Positions 1 through 8,936 are shown, counted from the first letter of the stretch. The stretch is 64,000 nt of DNA from an uncultured Rikenellaceae bacterium (GCA_946486375.1 CAMLTW010000001.1:186001-250000); one strand, 5' to 3'. The notes: generated from the letters alone by a model not told the origin. Made by a program: numbers and translations.

Positions 1-87
1 GTTAGAAAAGGTGCCTGCCAGGTCTTGCTCCCGTTTCCCCGATAGTCGGCCGAGGAAATCGACGGAACGATCGGGTAGCGGACACCC
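1..87. other. Window edge, no supported gene
   Basis: This stretch follows the stop of the leftward permease gene. On the minus strand it stays open to the window edge and reads like coding sequence, but it contains no ATG. Nothing firmer can be said without the sequence to the left. Confidence 0.3.
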
Positions 88-1239
88 TTACCGGAAGTTG
101 TATCCGGACACTTCCGCCTTTTCCCGGCCAGTGTAAGGGTAAGACGAAAGCCGGAACGACGTTTTACCCAAGTCGTTTCCCGGTCCGGTTTCGAGGATCA
201 CCGTGACGGATCGTTCCGGCTTTCCTTCCGTTTCCGAGGCGCTTCCCGACCAGACGATCGCCCCCAGACCGGCGATGAACAGCAGGAACATCAGAACCAG
301 AAGCACGCTTACGTTTCGGGTGGCACCCCGGAACTCCTTCCACACCAACAGGCCCCACAACGCCGCTATCATAGGAGCTCCCTGTCCGAGTGCGTAGGAG
401 ATGGCGGCTCCGGCCTTTCCGGCGGCGATATAGCTCAAAGCGGTTCCCAATCCCCAGATGACGCCGCCCAGCACGCCGGTCAGATGAGTGCGGAGGGTTC
501 CCCGGAAGTAATCCCGGTAGGCGACCGGCGGCCCGTCGAAGGGATGCTTCATGGCCAGCGTGTTGAACAGAAAGTTGCTCAGGAAAATGCCCACGGAAAA
601 AATGAAAAAGGCCGTATAGGGAGTAGCCATTCCCGGAGCCGGGGAAACGAAGTCGTTCAGGTCCATGGCCGCCGCGACGAAACGGTAGAAGAATGACATC
701 AGGATACCTGCGGCTCCGGCCAGCAGGATGCCTTTACGCACATGCGTTCCTGCGCCCCGATGCATTTTCCCGGCGGCGATGCCGTTGAAAATGACCGCGA
801 GAACGACCAGGGCCACGCCTGTAAACAGGATGACGGGATCGCCTTTCGGTTCGCCGAAGTAATTGACGAATACGCCCAGCACCAGCGCGATCCCGATGCC
901 CAGCGGAAAGGCGACGGCCAGGCCGGCCAGCGCAATGGAAGCCGAAAGCAGGATGTTGGCCGCGTTGAAAACCACGCCGCCCAGAAAAGCGTTCAGCCAG
1001 TTGCGCGGGGCCAGTTGTCGCAGGTCGTCGAGGAAGCTCCGTCCCTGCGCTCCGAAACTGCCCAGCGTGAAGCCGAGCAGGACGGAGAACAGCAGGATGC
1101 CGATCACGTAGTCCCAATAGAAAAGTTCGTAGCGCCAGGTTTTGCCGGCCAGTTTCTGGGTGTTGCCCCACGATCCCCAGCACAGCATCGTGATGAAACA
1201 GAACAGGACGGCCAGCGGATAACTGTTGACGATAAACAT
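88..1239 (-). CDS. GRP/RhaT-type sugar permease, probably for ribose
   Basis: This is a 383-residue inner-membrane protein with about ten hydrophobic segments and little soluble sequence except at the C-terminus. The N-terminal motif WGSWGNTQK and the run of small-residue helices match the GRP sugar uptake / RhaT branch of the drug/metabolite transporter superfamily. Its ATG lies 18 bases after the ribokinase stop on the same strand, so the two genes form an operon. By that context the likely role is proton-coupled uptake of ribose or a ribonucleoside-derived sugar, which the kinase then traps. The last 45 or so residues are hydrophilic and unlike the family core. Substrate is inferred from the neighbour only. 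Another pentose or rhamnose is possible. Confidence 0.8.
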   Translation of the reverse strand: MFIVNSYPLAVLFCFITMLCWGSWGNTQKLAGKTWRYELFYWDYVIGILLFSVLLGFTLGSFGAQGRSFLDDLRQLAPRNWLNAFLGGVVFNAANILLSASIALAGLAVAFPLGIGIALVLGVFVNYFGEPKGDPVILFTGVALVVLAVIFNGIAAGKMHRGAGTHVRKGILLAGAAGILMSFFYRFVAAAMDLNDFVSPAPGMATPYTAFFIFSVGIFLSNFLFNTLAMKHPFDGPPVAYRDYFRGTLRTHLTGVLGGVIWGLGTALSYIAAGKAGAAISYALGQGAPMIAALWGLLVWKEFRGATRNVSVLLVLMFLLFIAGLGAIVWSGSASETEGKPERSVTVILETGPGNDLGKTSFRLSSYPYTGREKAEVSGYNFR

Positions 1240-1257
1240 GATTCGGATTTTTTCTGG

Positions 1258-2190
1258 TTAAAGACTCGGTTGAAAATTTGGGGCGGGTTCGATCTCGTGC
1301 CGGTACGGGATGGCGGACTGGGCGCCCATGCGGGAGACGGTAAGGGCTGCGGCCCGGTTGGCCAGATTTACCGCTTCCGGGAGGCTTTTCCCTTCGCAAA
1401 GGGCTACGCACAACGCTCCGCAGAACGTATCTCCGGCCGCCGTCGTGTCCACTGCCTCGATTTCCGGCACGGGCATCAGGTGGCATTCGTTCCCTTCCCG
1501 GATGAACGCCCCGTCGGCACCCAGGGTCAGTACCACGGACGGCACTCCCATGCCGGAGATGATTTCCGCCGCTTTCCCGGCACTTTCCCAGTCGGTCACG
1601 GGAATGCCGGAAATCATTTCCGCTTCCGTGCGGTTGGGCACGAGCAGGTCGCAATTATGCAGCAGGATTTCGGACAGGGGAGCGGCCGGAGCCGGGTTCA
1701 GCACCACTTTGGTTCCGGCTTTGCGGGCCATTTCGGCGGCGTATTCCACGGTTTCCATCGGCACTTCCAGTTGCATCAGCAGGATACCGGCTTCCTCGAT
1801 GGCCTCGCGGGCCGCTTCCACATCGTCCGGGGAAAGGGTGGCGTTCGCACCGGGAGCCACGACGATGCTGTTTTCTCCCGTCGCATCTACCGTGATGAGC
1901 GCAACTCCCGACGGGTAACCCGGATCGACCGACATGCGGTCGGTGCGGATGCCTTCCTTCCAGTAGCCTTCCACGGCCTGCCGTCCGAACAGGTCGTCGC
2001 CTGTTTTGGCGATGAAGGTAACATCTCCGCCCAGCCGGGCCGCAGCCACCGCCTGATTGGCTCCCTTGCCGCCGGGGTTCATGAAAAAGGTTCCCCCGAG
2101 CACCGTTTCCCCCGGTGCGGGCATCCGCTCGGTCTTGACCACCATGTCGGTATTGCTGCTTCCCAATACCACGATTTTGTTGCTTTTCAT
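1258..2190 (-). CDS. rbsK: Ribokinase
   Basis: This 310-residue cytoplasmic PfkB-family kinase phosphorylates D-ribose to ribose 5-phosphate with ATP, feeding the pentose phosphate pathway and PRPP synthesis. The sequence shows the N-terminal GSSNTDMV strand, the ribose-binding motif GGKGANQAVAAARLGG near residue 40 and the C-terminal signature DTTAAGDTFCGAL, whose Asp is the catalytic base. Length is typical. It is the first gene of a two-gene leftward operon with the sugar permease. The start codon is preceded by a promoter-like TATCTTTA about 90 bases upstream. No ribose-specific regulator lies beside it. Confidence 0.95.
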   Translation of the reverse strand: MKSNKIVVLGSSNTDMVVKTERMPAPGETVLGGTFFMNPGGKGANQAVAAARLGGDVTFIAKTGDDLFGRQAVEGYWKEGIRTDRMSVDPGYPSGVALITVDATGENSIVVAPGANATLSPDDVEAAREAIEEAGILLMQLEVPMETVEYAAEMARKAGTKVVLNPAPAAPLSEILLHNCDLLVPNRTEAEMISGIPVTDWESAGKAAEIISGMGVPSVVLTLGADGAFIREGNECHLMPVPEIEAVDTTAAGDTFCGALCVALCEGKSLPEAVNLANRAAALTVSRMGAQSAIPYRHEIEPAPNFQPSL

Positions 2191-2278
2191 ATCCGTTTGC
2201 CTTTAGTCGTTCGACTTCGTCCCGCCGGTCCGACGGGAACTCCTGTACATTTCAGGGACGCTTCCCCGGATGCAGGTT

Positions 2279-2286
2279 TAAAGATA
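2279..2286 (-). promoter_or_regulatory. Probable -7 promoter element for rbsK
   Basis: On the minus strand this reads TATCTTTA, one base off the Bacteroidetes TAnnTTTG consensus. It leaves a leader of about 80 nt before the rbsK start. No clear -33 TTTG is seen. Confidence 0.4.
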
Positions 2287-2321
2287 AGAAATCGTTCCGA
2301 ATCCTGCCAGGGGCGTTCCGA

Positions 2322-3431
2322 TCATCCTGCCCGGTCGTTCCCGATCGTTTTATCGTTGTCCGGTTTCCCCCGCGGCGGCGGAAGCGCTGCTTTTTCCGGG
2401 ACTTTAGCCGGAATCCTCGCGGCGTTGCGGGCATCGAGATACTGATTTTTGAAAATGTCTACGCACAGGATAAACATCGCCAGCAGCAACGGCCCGAAAA
2501 TCACTCCCATGAATCCGAACAGGGACAGTCCGATGACCACGCCGAAGATGGTGATCAGCGGGTGAGTGTCCGCCATTTTTTTCTGCATGATGAACCGGGC
2601 CACGTTGTCGATGTGGGTAATGACCAGCAGAGAATAAATCGCCAGCCCGATCCCGTTTCCCCAATGGCCCGCAAGTCCCAGGTACAATGCCAGCGGTGCC
2701 CAGACGATGGCGGTGCCGACCAGCGGTATGATGGTGGCGAATCCGGTCAGCAATCCGAAAAGCACCGGATCCGGAACCTTGAAGAGAACGTATCCGAGCA
2801 ATGCGGCCCCGCCCTGAATCAATGCCAGCAGGGGGATCACGATGGCGTTCGACCGGACGATCAGGTGCACTTCGTGCAATACGTTGCGGGTGTTCGTCCG
2901 GTTGAAAGGGATCAGATCGCTCAGGTATCTTTCCATCCGCGTGCCTCCGATCAGCATGAAATAGAGCACGAAAACCAGTACCAGCAGGTTCAGCGCGAAA
3001 CTCCCGATCCACTCCATCACCAGCCCGCCCAGCCGAGGCAACAGGGAAACCACGGTCGTCACCGCTTCGTCGCCCAGCACGTCATAACCCGTGCGGTCCC
3101 GGATCAGGTCGGCCACATGCCGGACGGGCTGGATCAGCGACTGCGGATCGAGGTTGATGTGCTGAATGCGGGAGACCAGAAACCATACGATCAACGACAT
3201 GGGGATTAAAAAACACAGGATGGCTTCTCCCAGCAGGAGGGTGGCGGCCAGACTGCGTCGCATGTGCCTGCGACCGGTCAGAGCGTCCATCTGTTTTCGC
3301 AGGAGAATGTAAATGGTGGCGGCTCCGAGGATTCCGCCCAGAAATGGTCTGACTTGGAGGAAAATCACGGTTCCGAGGCCGAGGATCAGCACGGCCAGGG
3401 AATATTGCCAGTATCGGGTTCTGACACTCAT
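2322..3431 (-). CDS. AI-2E/PerM-family transporter
   Basis: This is a 369-residue polytopic membrane protein of the AI-2E transporter family (PerM, YdiK, TqsA relatives). Two hydrophobic hairpins occur at the N-terminus, a long hydrophilic stretch at about residues 90-140, then the family's C-terminal helices with the motif FGVVIGLSLFGFMGVIFGPLL. The members are variously linked to autoinducer export and Na+/H+ exchange, so substrate cannot be named. The reading frame opens 14 codons earlier, at 3473. I prefer the ATG at 3431 because AAGGAAAAG lies just upstream of it and because the extra residues are only Arg/Lys rich. The C-terminal tail is Pro and Lys rich. Confidence 0.85.
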   Translation of the reverse strand: MSVRTRYWQYSLAVLILGLGTVIFLQVRPFLGGILGAATIYILLRKQMDALTGRRHMRRSLAATLLLGEAILCFLIPMSLIVWFLVSRIQHINLDPQSLIQPVRHVADLIRDRTGYDVLGDEAVTTVVSLLPRLGGLVMEWIGSFALNLLVLVFVLYFMLIGGTRMERYLSDLIPFNRTNTRNVLHEVHLIVRSNAIVIPLLALIQGGAALLGYVLFKVPDPVLFGLLTGFATIIPLVGTAIVWAPLALYLGLAGHWGNGIGLAIYSLLVITHIDNVARFIMQKKMADTHPLITIFGVVIGLSLFGFMGVIFGPLLLAMFILCVDIFKNQYLDARNAARIPAKVPEKAALPPPRGKPDNDKTIGNDRAG

Positions 3432-3626
3432 GCGTCTTTTCCTTTTAGCGGTTTTTTCGGAACGGTTTCGCACGCGATGTCGGGGGAAAGGTCGTTCCGG
3501 CTTCTTCCCGCTGCAAAAAACAGGCCGCTCGTTTCGGGGAGCCGTCCCCGGTTGCTGTGTTGCGGCAGAGCCGATGGGTTCAAGGGGCGAAAACGAAACG
3601 TCCGGCGAATCCGAGACATAAACGGA

Positions 3627-3652
3627 GAAGGCATCCGTTTTCGGATGCCTTC
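3627..3652 (-). terminator. Hairpin downstream of dnaB
   Basis: A perfect 11-bp inverted repeat, GAAGGCATCCG and CGGATGCCTTC, closes a four-base T loop. It sits 30 bases past the dnaB stop, between dnaB and the next leftward gene. The T-run is short, so termination is likely but not certain. Confidence 0.7.
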
Positions 3653-3681
3653 CCTGAATTGACCGTGTTTGACGCGGTACC

Positions 3682-5265
3682 CTAAAACGGGCTTCCTTCG
3701 TCTTCCGAGGGAGCGCCGAAGCTGCCGCCCAGATCGCCCGTCATGTCGAACGATCCTCCGAGTCCGCCCGGTGTCGGAGCCGGCATGTCCCAGTTCTGCG
3801 AGTCGATGTCGGTGGTGGCGAAACCGCCGCCCCCCGTGCTTCCGCCCATCAGCGAATCGGCTTCGGCTTCGTCCAGATCCATGAATTTCGCCTGCTCCTT
3901 CCGGAAGCGGAGTTTTACGGTGTCCACCGCCCCGTTCCGGTGCTTGGCGACGATGATTTCGGCGATTCCCGCCGTCGGCATTCCGTTTTCGTCCTCCGTC
4001 AGGCCGTAGTATTCGGGCCGATGGATGAAGGCTACCAGGTCGGCGTCCTGCTCGATGGCTCCCGATTCCCGCAGGTCGGAAAGCTGGGGCCGCTTGTTTC
4101 CGCCGCGCGATTCTACCGAGCGGTTCAACTGCGACAGGGCAATGATCGGAATGTCCAGCTCTTTGGCGATCGCCTTCAGCGAGCGAGAGATGGACGCCAC
4201 TTCCTGTTCCCGGTTCCCCCGTGTGTCGGGCGTGCCGGTCATGAGCTGCAGGTAGTCGATGACGATCAGCTGAATGTCGTACTGAATCTTCAGACGCCGC
4301 GCCTTCGAGCGGAACTCGAAGATGGAGAGAGCCGGCGTGTCGTCGATGAACAACTGGGCATCGGCCAGCGGCTTGATGGAGGTTTCGAGGTGTTTCCATT
4401 GTTCCGGCGTCAGTTTCCCGTTGCGCACGTCGCGGGAGTCGAGGCCCGATTCGGCTACCAGCAGCCGGAGCATCAGTTGTTGGGCGCTCATTTCCAGCGA
4501 GAAAAATGCTACGCCCCGCTGGAAGTCGACCGCGATGTTCCGGGCCAGTGAGAGCACGAACGCCGTTTTCCCCATTGAAGGCCGCGCGGCGATGATGATC
4601 AGGTCGGAAGGCTGCCAGCCGAGCGTCAACCGGTCGAGCTGGGTGAATCCCGTCGGCACCCCGCTGAACCCATCCGGCTTTTGAGCTGCCTCTTCGATCA
4701 TTCGGAGGGTCTTGGTGATGATGTCGCGCGACTTCTGTACGTCCCGTTTCACCGTGCCTTCAGCCACCTTGAAAATTTCCCCTTCGGCGAAGTCGATCAG
4801 GTCGGTCACGTCGCTCGAGTCGTCGTAGGATTTCTTCTGGATTTCCGTGGCGGCGCGGATCAGTTCCCGCTGCACGTGCTTCTGGGCGATGATCTTGGAG
4901 TGGAACTCGATGTGGGAGGCCGAACCCACTTTCTGGGTGAGCAAGGCCAGATAGGCGGCTCCCCCCACTTCTTCGAGCTTCCCCTTGTTCTGGAGCATCT
5001 GTCCGACCGTGTAAAGGTCGATCGGTTCGATCTTGGCCGACAGGTCGAGGATCGCCTGATAGATGATCTGGTGCGCTTCCTTGTAGAAGGATTCGGGGCG
5101 CAGGAATTCCTGCACCGCCATGATGCTGTCCTTTTCCAGCATCAGAGCGCCGAGCACCGCTTCTTCCAGATCGACGTTCTGCGGGGGAGCTGTTCCCAGC
5201 TCCTGTCCCAGCCGCTCGAAAATCTCGTTGTTTTTTCTCGGATTGTTATAAGGTTGTTTTGCCAT
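3682..5265 (-). CDS. dnaB: Replicative DNA helicase DnaB
   Basis: A 527-residue hexameric helicase that unwinds DNA 5' to 3' at the replication fork. The N-terminal primase-interacting domain covers about residues 28-130 (DLEEAVLGALMLE). The RecA-like motor follows, with Walker A motif ARPSMGKTAF near residue 230, Walker B IQLIVIDYLQLM, and the motifs SQLNRSVE and LRESGAIEQDAD. The tail of about 50 residues is Gly, Asp and Ser rich and ends in an acidic stretch, common in Bacteroidetes DnaB. No intein is present. It is a single-gene unit with its own promoter and 3' hairpin. Confidence 0.97.
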   Translation of the reverse strand: MAKQPYNNPRKNNEIFERLGQELGTAPPQNVDLEEAVLGALMLEKDSIMAVQEFLRPESFYKEAHQIIYQAILDLSAKIEPIDLYTVGQMLQNKGKLEEVGGAAYLALLTQKVGSASHIEFHSKIIAQKHVQRELIRAATEIQKKSYDDSSDVTDLIDFAEGEIFKVAEGTVKRDVQKSRDIITKTLRMIEEAAQKPDGFSGVPTGFTQLDRLTLGWQPSDLIIIAARPSMGKTAFVLSLARNIAVDFQRGVAFFSLEMSAQQLMLRLLVAESGLDSRDVRNGKLTPEQWKHLETSIKPLADAQLFIDDTPALSIFEFRSKARRLKIQYDIQLIVIDYLQLMTGTPDTRGNREQEVASISRSLKAIAKELDIPIIALSQLNRSVESRGGNKRPQLSDLRESGAIEQDADLVAFIHRPEYYGLTEDENGMPTAGIAEIIVAKHRNGAVDTVKLRFRKEQAKFMDLDEAEADSLMGGSTGGGGFATTDIDSQNWDMPAPTPGGLGGSFDMTGDLGGSFGAPSEDEGSPF

Positions 5266-5305
5266 GGTTTACTTGTCGTTTCCCGGATTCCGGCCGGGTA
5301 GCCTA

Positions 5306-5313
5306 CAAAGATA
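5306..5313 (-). promoter_or_regulatory. Promoter -7 element for dnaB
   Basis: The minus strand reads TATCTTTG, an exact TAnnTTTG match, with a TTTC about 20 bases upstream in the -33 position. The start codon is about 35 bases past the predicted transcription start. Confidence 0.7.
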
Positions 5314-5531
5314 CGAAATCGGTTCGCCATCCGGAAACCGCAGGATAAAATTATCGTTCGCAAATGAAGGTCGTTCGGGCATCCGTATATCGTTCCGGGA
5401 AAACGGATGCGCTTTGGAAAAATTCCTTCGGAAATCGCGGCTGAAAACGAAAATGGCCGAAGGTTTTTCCCTTGTCCGGGGCGGGAACTGTCATCCGCGG
5501 ATTCCCCTGTCCGGATTTACTCTGTTTTTCG

Positions 5532-5539
5532 TACTTTTG
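5532..5539 (+). promoter_or_regulatory. Promoter -7 element for the WbqC-family gene
   Basis: TACTTTTG is an exact TAnnTTTG match and lies 55 bases before the ATG at 5594. Confidence 0.65.
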
Positions 5540-5593
5540 TCCCGTAAGGCCCGGACAGGGATCGTGTCGTTTCGGACTTAAATTTCGGGGAAC

Positions 5594-6250
5594 ATGCTGT
5601 TATTGCCGTGCGTTTATCTGGGAAACATACGCTATTATACCAAACTGCTTCAGGGAAGATATCCGGTTACGATAGATGTCGGGGAGCATTACCGAAAGCA
5701 GAGTTATCGCAACCGCTGCGATATTCTGGGAGCCAACGGTCCGTTGTCCCTGACGGTGCCTGTTTTCAAAAAGTCGGGAGAAAAGCTCCGGGTGCGGGAC
5801 GTAAGGATCGATTATGCGAAGGAATGGCAGCATCAACATTGGCATTCCATCGTTTCCGCCTACCGGAATTCTCCCTATTTCGACTATTACGGGGAGGCGT
5901 TCGAACCGTTTTATCTTCGGCGGTATGAGTTTCTGTCGGATTTCAATCAGGAAATTCAAAGCACGGTGCTTGATATATTGGGCGTGCATCCTAAAATAAA
6001 GCTGTCGGAAACGTATGTAGCGCCGGAACCGGGAATCCGGGATTGCCGGGATGCGTTTTCCCCCAAACCGCGGTTGGAAGCGCCGGATGAGACGTTCGTG
6101 CCCGCGTCTTATTACCAAGTTTTTTCGGACAGATATGGGTTCGTTCCCGATCTGAGCATTCTGGATTTGATCTTTTGCGAAGGCCCGGAGGCCATGAAGG
6201 TAATCTTGGCCTCGACCCGGTTTCCGGAGGATACGGTTTCGGGCCGGTAA
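5594..6250 (+). CDS. WbqC-family protein
   Basis: A 218-residue cytoplasmic protein of the WbqC-like family. The opening strand LPCVYLGNIRYY matches the family's P.YLP.i.YF start. The segment VFKKSGEKLRVRDVRIDYAKEWQHQHW followed by SAYRNSPYFDYY is the conserved core in which surface-polysaccharide sugar-modifying or glycan-assembly functions have been suggested. No catalytic mechanism is established for this branch. The start has its own promoter 55 bases upstream. It converges with the GT-like gene at 6323. Family assignment is firm and function is uncertain. Confidence 0.85.
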   Translation: MLLLPCVYLGNIRYYTKLLQGRYPVTIDVGEHYRKQSYRNRCDILGANGPLSLTVPVFKKSGEKLRVRDVRIDYAKEWQHQHWHSIVSAYRNSPYFDYYGEAFEPFYLRRYEFLSDFNQEIQSTVLDILGVHPKIKLSETYVAPEPGIRDCRDAFSPKPRLEAPDETFVPASYYQVFSDRYGFVPDLSILDLIFCEGPEAMKVILASTRFPEDTVSGR

Positions 6251-6322
6251 TGAAGACGGAAAAGAAAGCCTGATTCAGAAACGGGCGGAGGCGGAATTGT
6301 CCCGGCTTCCGGAGCGGTCGGT

Positions 6323-7477
6323 TCAGCCTTCTTTTTTCATGGGGAACAGCCGAACGAGCCATGCGAACGGTAGCAGGATGCCGAATGCCAGCGCCTCGCC
6401 CAGAGAGATCAGCAGCAGCCACAACACGGAACTCCAGCGGAACCGGTTTTTCAGCAATATTTCGGCAGTAAACACCGAATACGTGCTGCACAGCAGGATC
6501 AGCAGCCACGCGGAAAAGGCGATCCGAAGCCAGAATGCCGATTGCGCGCCATGAACGACCGCCAGCAACAGGGATGCCGGCAGGAACAGGGCCAACAGCA
6601 ATTCGGCCATGCCCAGCAGTTTCCCTTTGACCCCGAGCGGGGAGGCGGGAGGAACCAGTTGCCGCAGATAAGTGAGCAGGTTGTTGGGCCGGTGCAGGAC
6701 GGTGAGGATGCCCGGAACGAATTCGTCTTTTCCCGCAGCCGGTTTCCGCTTTTTCATCCGGGCCTGCCGGGGAAGCCCGTTTCCCTTGAGGTAGCCTCCC
6801 AGGTAGAGCCGGCGCAGGTTGCTCAGCTCCGACATGCGCAGAAACAGGCTTTCTCCTGCGGAACACGGTCGAAAGTAGGAGGCTGCGCCGCGCACGGTGA
6901 TGACCCGGTGATCCGCATCCCGCATGACCATCACGGCCATCCGGTGCAGGATGTTCCGTTTCAGTTCGTTTTCGATGTTGTCCACGGGGAGCACGTATTC
7001 CCGGTTGCTGACCAGGATACCCGTATAAAGCGCGTCCTGCACGTTTTGAAAGGGCTTGTCCACCACCGTCAGCCGGTAATAGAGTTCATGGACGGTCCGG
7101 TAGATGGCCCGGGGCGGTTCGGAAAGGTTGGCGAAAGGGAGCGGGATCAGGTTCCGTCGAAGTTCGAAGTAGCGCAGTACGGCATCGAACTGCATTCCGT
7201 TCCGTCGGGAGTCGCATACCAGAATCACGTCGAAGGCCAGATAGTGGACGATCAGCAGCTGCCGGATGCGGGGAATCAGTTCCGGAACCGAGAGGTCGCA
7301 GTTGACCACCAGCGAGACCGTAGGCTGGAAGGGGGAGCAGGCGATGCGTTCTTCGTCCGTGTCGGTGACCATGTTCCGGTAACGCCGGATGTGATACAGG
7401 GACAGGAGGGCGATCACGACGTACAGCCCGGTCAGGATGAACAGTATCCCGTATAATATGTTTGCCGTCGGTTCCAT
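6323..7477 (-). CDS. Degenerate glycosyltransferase-2-like membrane protein
   Basis: 384 residues with one N-terminal transmembrane helix (about residues 8-28), a cytoplasmic GT2-like fold, and three or four hydrophobic segments at about 270-384. The strand VSLVVNCDLSVPELIPRI, the DVILVCDSRRNG turn and the segment VVDKPFQNVQDALYTGIL align with the nucleotide-sugar core of processive GT2 enzymes. Where these carry the DxD metal site there is only YVLPVDNIENEL, and no QxxRW motif follows. It is the last gene of a three-gene operon, 7 bases after the HEAT protein. I infer a non-catalytic or specialised GT fold in an envelope-glycan machine. A divergent active enzyme cannot be excluded. Confidence 0.6.
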   Translation of the reverse strand: MEPTANILYGILFILTGLYVVIALLSLYHIRRYRNMVTDTDEERIACSPFQPTVSLVVNCDLSVPELIPRIRQLLIVHYLAFDVILVCDSRRNGMQFDAVLRYFELRRNLIPLPFANLSEPPRAIYRTVHELYYRLTVVDKPFQNVQDALYTGILVSNREYVLPVDNIENELKRNILHRMAVMVMRDADHRVITVRGAASYFRPCSAGESLFLRMSELSNLRRLYLGGYLKGNGLPRQARMKKRKPAAGKDEFVPGILTVLHRPNNLLTYLRQLVPPASPLGVKGKLLGMAELLLALFLPASLLLAVVHGAQSAFWLRIAFSAWLLILLCSTYSVFTAEILLKNRFRWSSVLWLLLISLGEALAFGILLPFAWLVRLFPMKKEG

Positions 7478-7484
7478 GTCGTTC

Positions 7485-8189
7485 TTATACCGTCTGTTTT
7501 ACTTCCGCTTTCTGCGGGTTTCTTTTCCCCGTACCGTAAAGCCGGAGGAGTTTGCGGCCCAGCCGCCGCACGCTGTCGTTGCGGGAATCCAGCAGCAGGA
7601 TGGCCTGTTGCGCCGCAGCGGGATGCCGGAGCAGAAAGGTGTGAATATTCGTGTAATCCCGTGCGCTCAACGGATGGGGGTAATTCCGAAGCAGGGGAAT
7701 GAAATTTTCGGGATCGTGGTTTCCCGCTGCCAGCAGGGCGTACATGCGGACTTCCCGGTTGCGGCTGCCCATGTGACGGTTCAGCGTGTCGCGGAAACCG
7801 GTTTGCGGTACGATGTCGCCGTAGGCGGCCAATGCGCGTGCCCTGCGGGCCGGATTGACCGAACGGCATTCTTCGTACAAATGCTTTTGCAACCGGTTGG
7901 ACCGGAATATCCATAGCAGGATGCGGCATTCCACGCCTTGCAGGACGGCGCTGAGCTGTTTCAGCTGTCGCACCAGCAGTTCCCGGTTCGATCGCCGCGC
8001 CAGCCCCTGAAAAGTCAGAGACGGCAGGCAGTCGTTCGGTTCCAGGTATTTCCGGATGATCCTTTCGTAGGCTTCCCGCGTTTCTTCCAGCCGGTGTGAC
8101 CGGACGGAAAACGCAAGGCCGTTGCCGAAAGTGAGGGCATACAGGAAGAACAGCAGGCCTCCGCCGGTCAACAGATAGTAATCCGCCAT
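7485..8189 (-). CDS. Membrane-anchored HEAT-repeat protein
   Basis: 234 residues. An N-terminal hydrophobic segment (about residues 4-28, YLLTGGGLLFFLYALTFGNG) anchors a helical domain. Residues about 115-215 show repeating helix pairs of HEAT type, for example RRARALAAYGDIV, REVRMYALLAAGNHD and DSVRRLGRKLLRLYG. HEAT arrays act as protein-binding scaffolds. The gene overlaps the receiver-like gene by 22 bases and is followed 7 bases later by the GT2-like gene, so all three are probably made together. The role as a bridge between the receiver-like and GT-like partners is inference. Confidence 0.6.
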   Translation of the reverse strand: MADYYLLTGGGLLFFLYALTFGNGLAFSVRSHRLEETREAYERIIRKYLEPNDCLPSLTFQGLARRSNRELLVRQLKQLSAVLQGVECRILLWIFRSNRLQKHLYEECRSVNPARRARALAAYGDIVPQTGFRDTLNRHMGSRNREVRMYALLAAGNHDPENFIPLLRNYPHPLSARDYTNIHTFLLRHPAAAQQAILLLDSRNDSVRRLGRKLLRLYGTGKRNPQKAEVKQTV

Positions 8190-8527
8190 TGCAGGTTCCT
8201 GATTTTACGGATGAGATAACCGATGTTCACGGGCAGGGACAGGTAAGAAAGCACTCCCATCCGATAGGCGCTCAGCACCACGCTTTCGTTGTGGACGGAG
8301 GAGAGAATGCAGACCCGCTGCCGATTGCGAATCAGGCGCAGTACCGGTTCCGAACACGTGAACGGTGTATCGGTGATGAACAGAAACAAGTCGTAGTTGG
8401 TTTCGTCCGGCAGGCGACACTCTTCCGGCGCGCTGCATATCAGGGTGGTTTCGTTTCCTTCCAGCCCCAGTCGGTGCGAAAGCACTCCTCCCAGCAGCGT
8501 ATTATAACTGTGTATTAACATTCTCAT
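8168..8527 (-). CDS. Receiver-like protein lacking the phosphorylation site
   Basis: 119 residues with the alternating fold of a CheY-type receiver: MLIHSYNTLLGGVLSHRL, then YDLFLFITDTP, RVCILSS and GVLSYLSLPVNIGYLIRKI. The acidic pair of the first loop is replaced by His/Ser, the phospho-acceptor position in YDLFLF is Ile rather than Asp, and the conserved KP is LP. It has no DNA-binding domain. The frame is open to 8611, but a TAnnTTTG promoter at 8557-8564 lies inside that extension, so the ATG at 8527 (or 8521) is the start. It is the first gene of the operon with the HEAT and GT2-like genes. Confidence 0.6.
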   Translation of the reverse strand: MRMLIHSYNTLLGGVLSHRLGLEGNETTLICSAPEECRLPDETNYDLFLFITDTPFTCSEPVLRLIRNRQRVCILSSVHNESVVLSAYRMGVLSYLSLPVNIGYLIRKIRNLQWRITIC

Positions 8528-8556
8528 AGGTACGGCGTTAACGAAATTTCGGAAGA

Positions 8557-8564
8557 CAAATTTA
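8557..8564 (-). promoter_or_regulatory. Promoter -7 element for the receiver/HEAT/GT2-like operon
   Basis: The minus strand reads TAAATTTG, an exact consensus, 29 bases before the ATG at 8527. It rules out the upstream in-frame start at 8611. Confidence 0.65.
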
Positions 8565-8936
8565 GCATAAAAAGGTAACCTTTCGTTTTCGATGTAGGGC
8601 ACAAGGGCCATGCACTGTCGGAGAACGATAACGGGTTATGAAACACCGAAATGCGGTTCCGGCAGTTCCGGAAAAAGCAGGGAAAAAATCCGAAAAAATA
8701 CCGATCGGGGCAAACACGAAGTATTTCCGGATATTTTTCCGTGCGATATGCGGTATGATTGAGGCCGGAAACGTTTTCCGAACCGAAGATGGCTCCGGCT
8801 TATCCGACGGGGAACGATAAGGGAGTTTTCGCGTATCCGATGACTGTTGTCCGTCAGGCGGTTGCGTGAAAAACGCCGCTCTGTCATCGACAAAGCGGCG
8901 TTTCCGTTGCGTTCAGACCCTTGCGGGCAAGAAGGC
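8565..8936. other. Intergenic region with the susD terminator
   Basis: About 370 bases between the end of susD and the promoter of the next leftward operon. Apart from the hairpin at 8871-8903 I see no gene or repeat. Confidence 0.5.
8866..8903 (-). terminator. Rho-independent terminator of susC-susD
   Basis: The inverted repeat AAACGCCGCT (8871-8880) and AGCGGCGTTT (8894-8903) closes a 13-base loop. On the minus strand it is followed by a T-run, 34 bases past the susD stop. Confidence 0.85.

Larger units (their letters stand above)
5266..5593. other. Divergent intergenic region, dnaB / WbqC gene
   Basis: A 328-base gap that holds the dnaB promoter at its left end and the WbqC-gene promoter at its right end. 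I see no further structure or coding signal between them. Confidence 0.5.

Noticed and set aside
5264..5581. Small + strand open frame of 105 codons before the WbqC gene
   Set aside because: It runs across the dnaB promoter, lacks a ribosome-binding or family signal and ends before the mapped promoter of the next gene.
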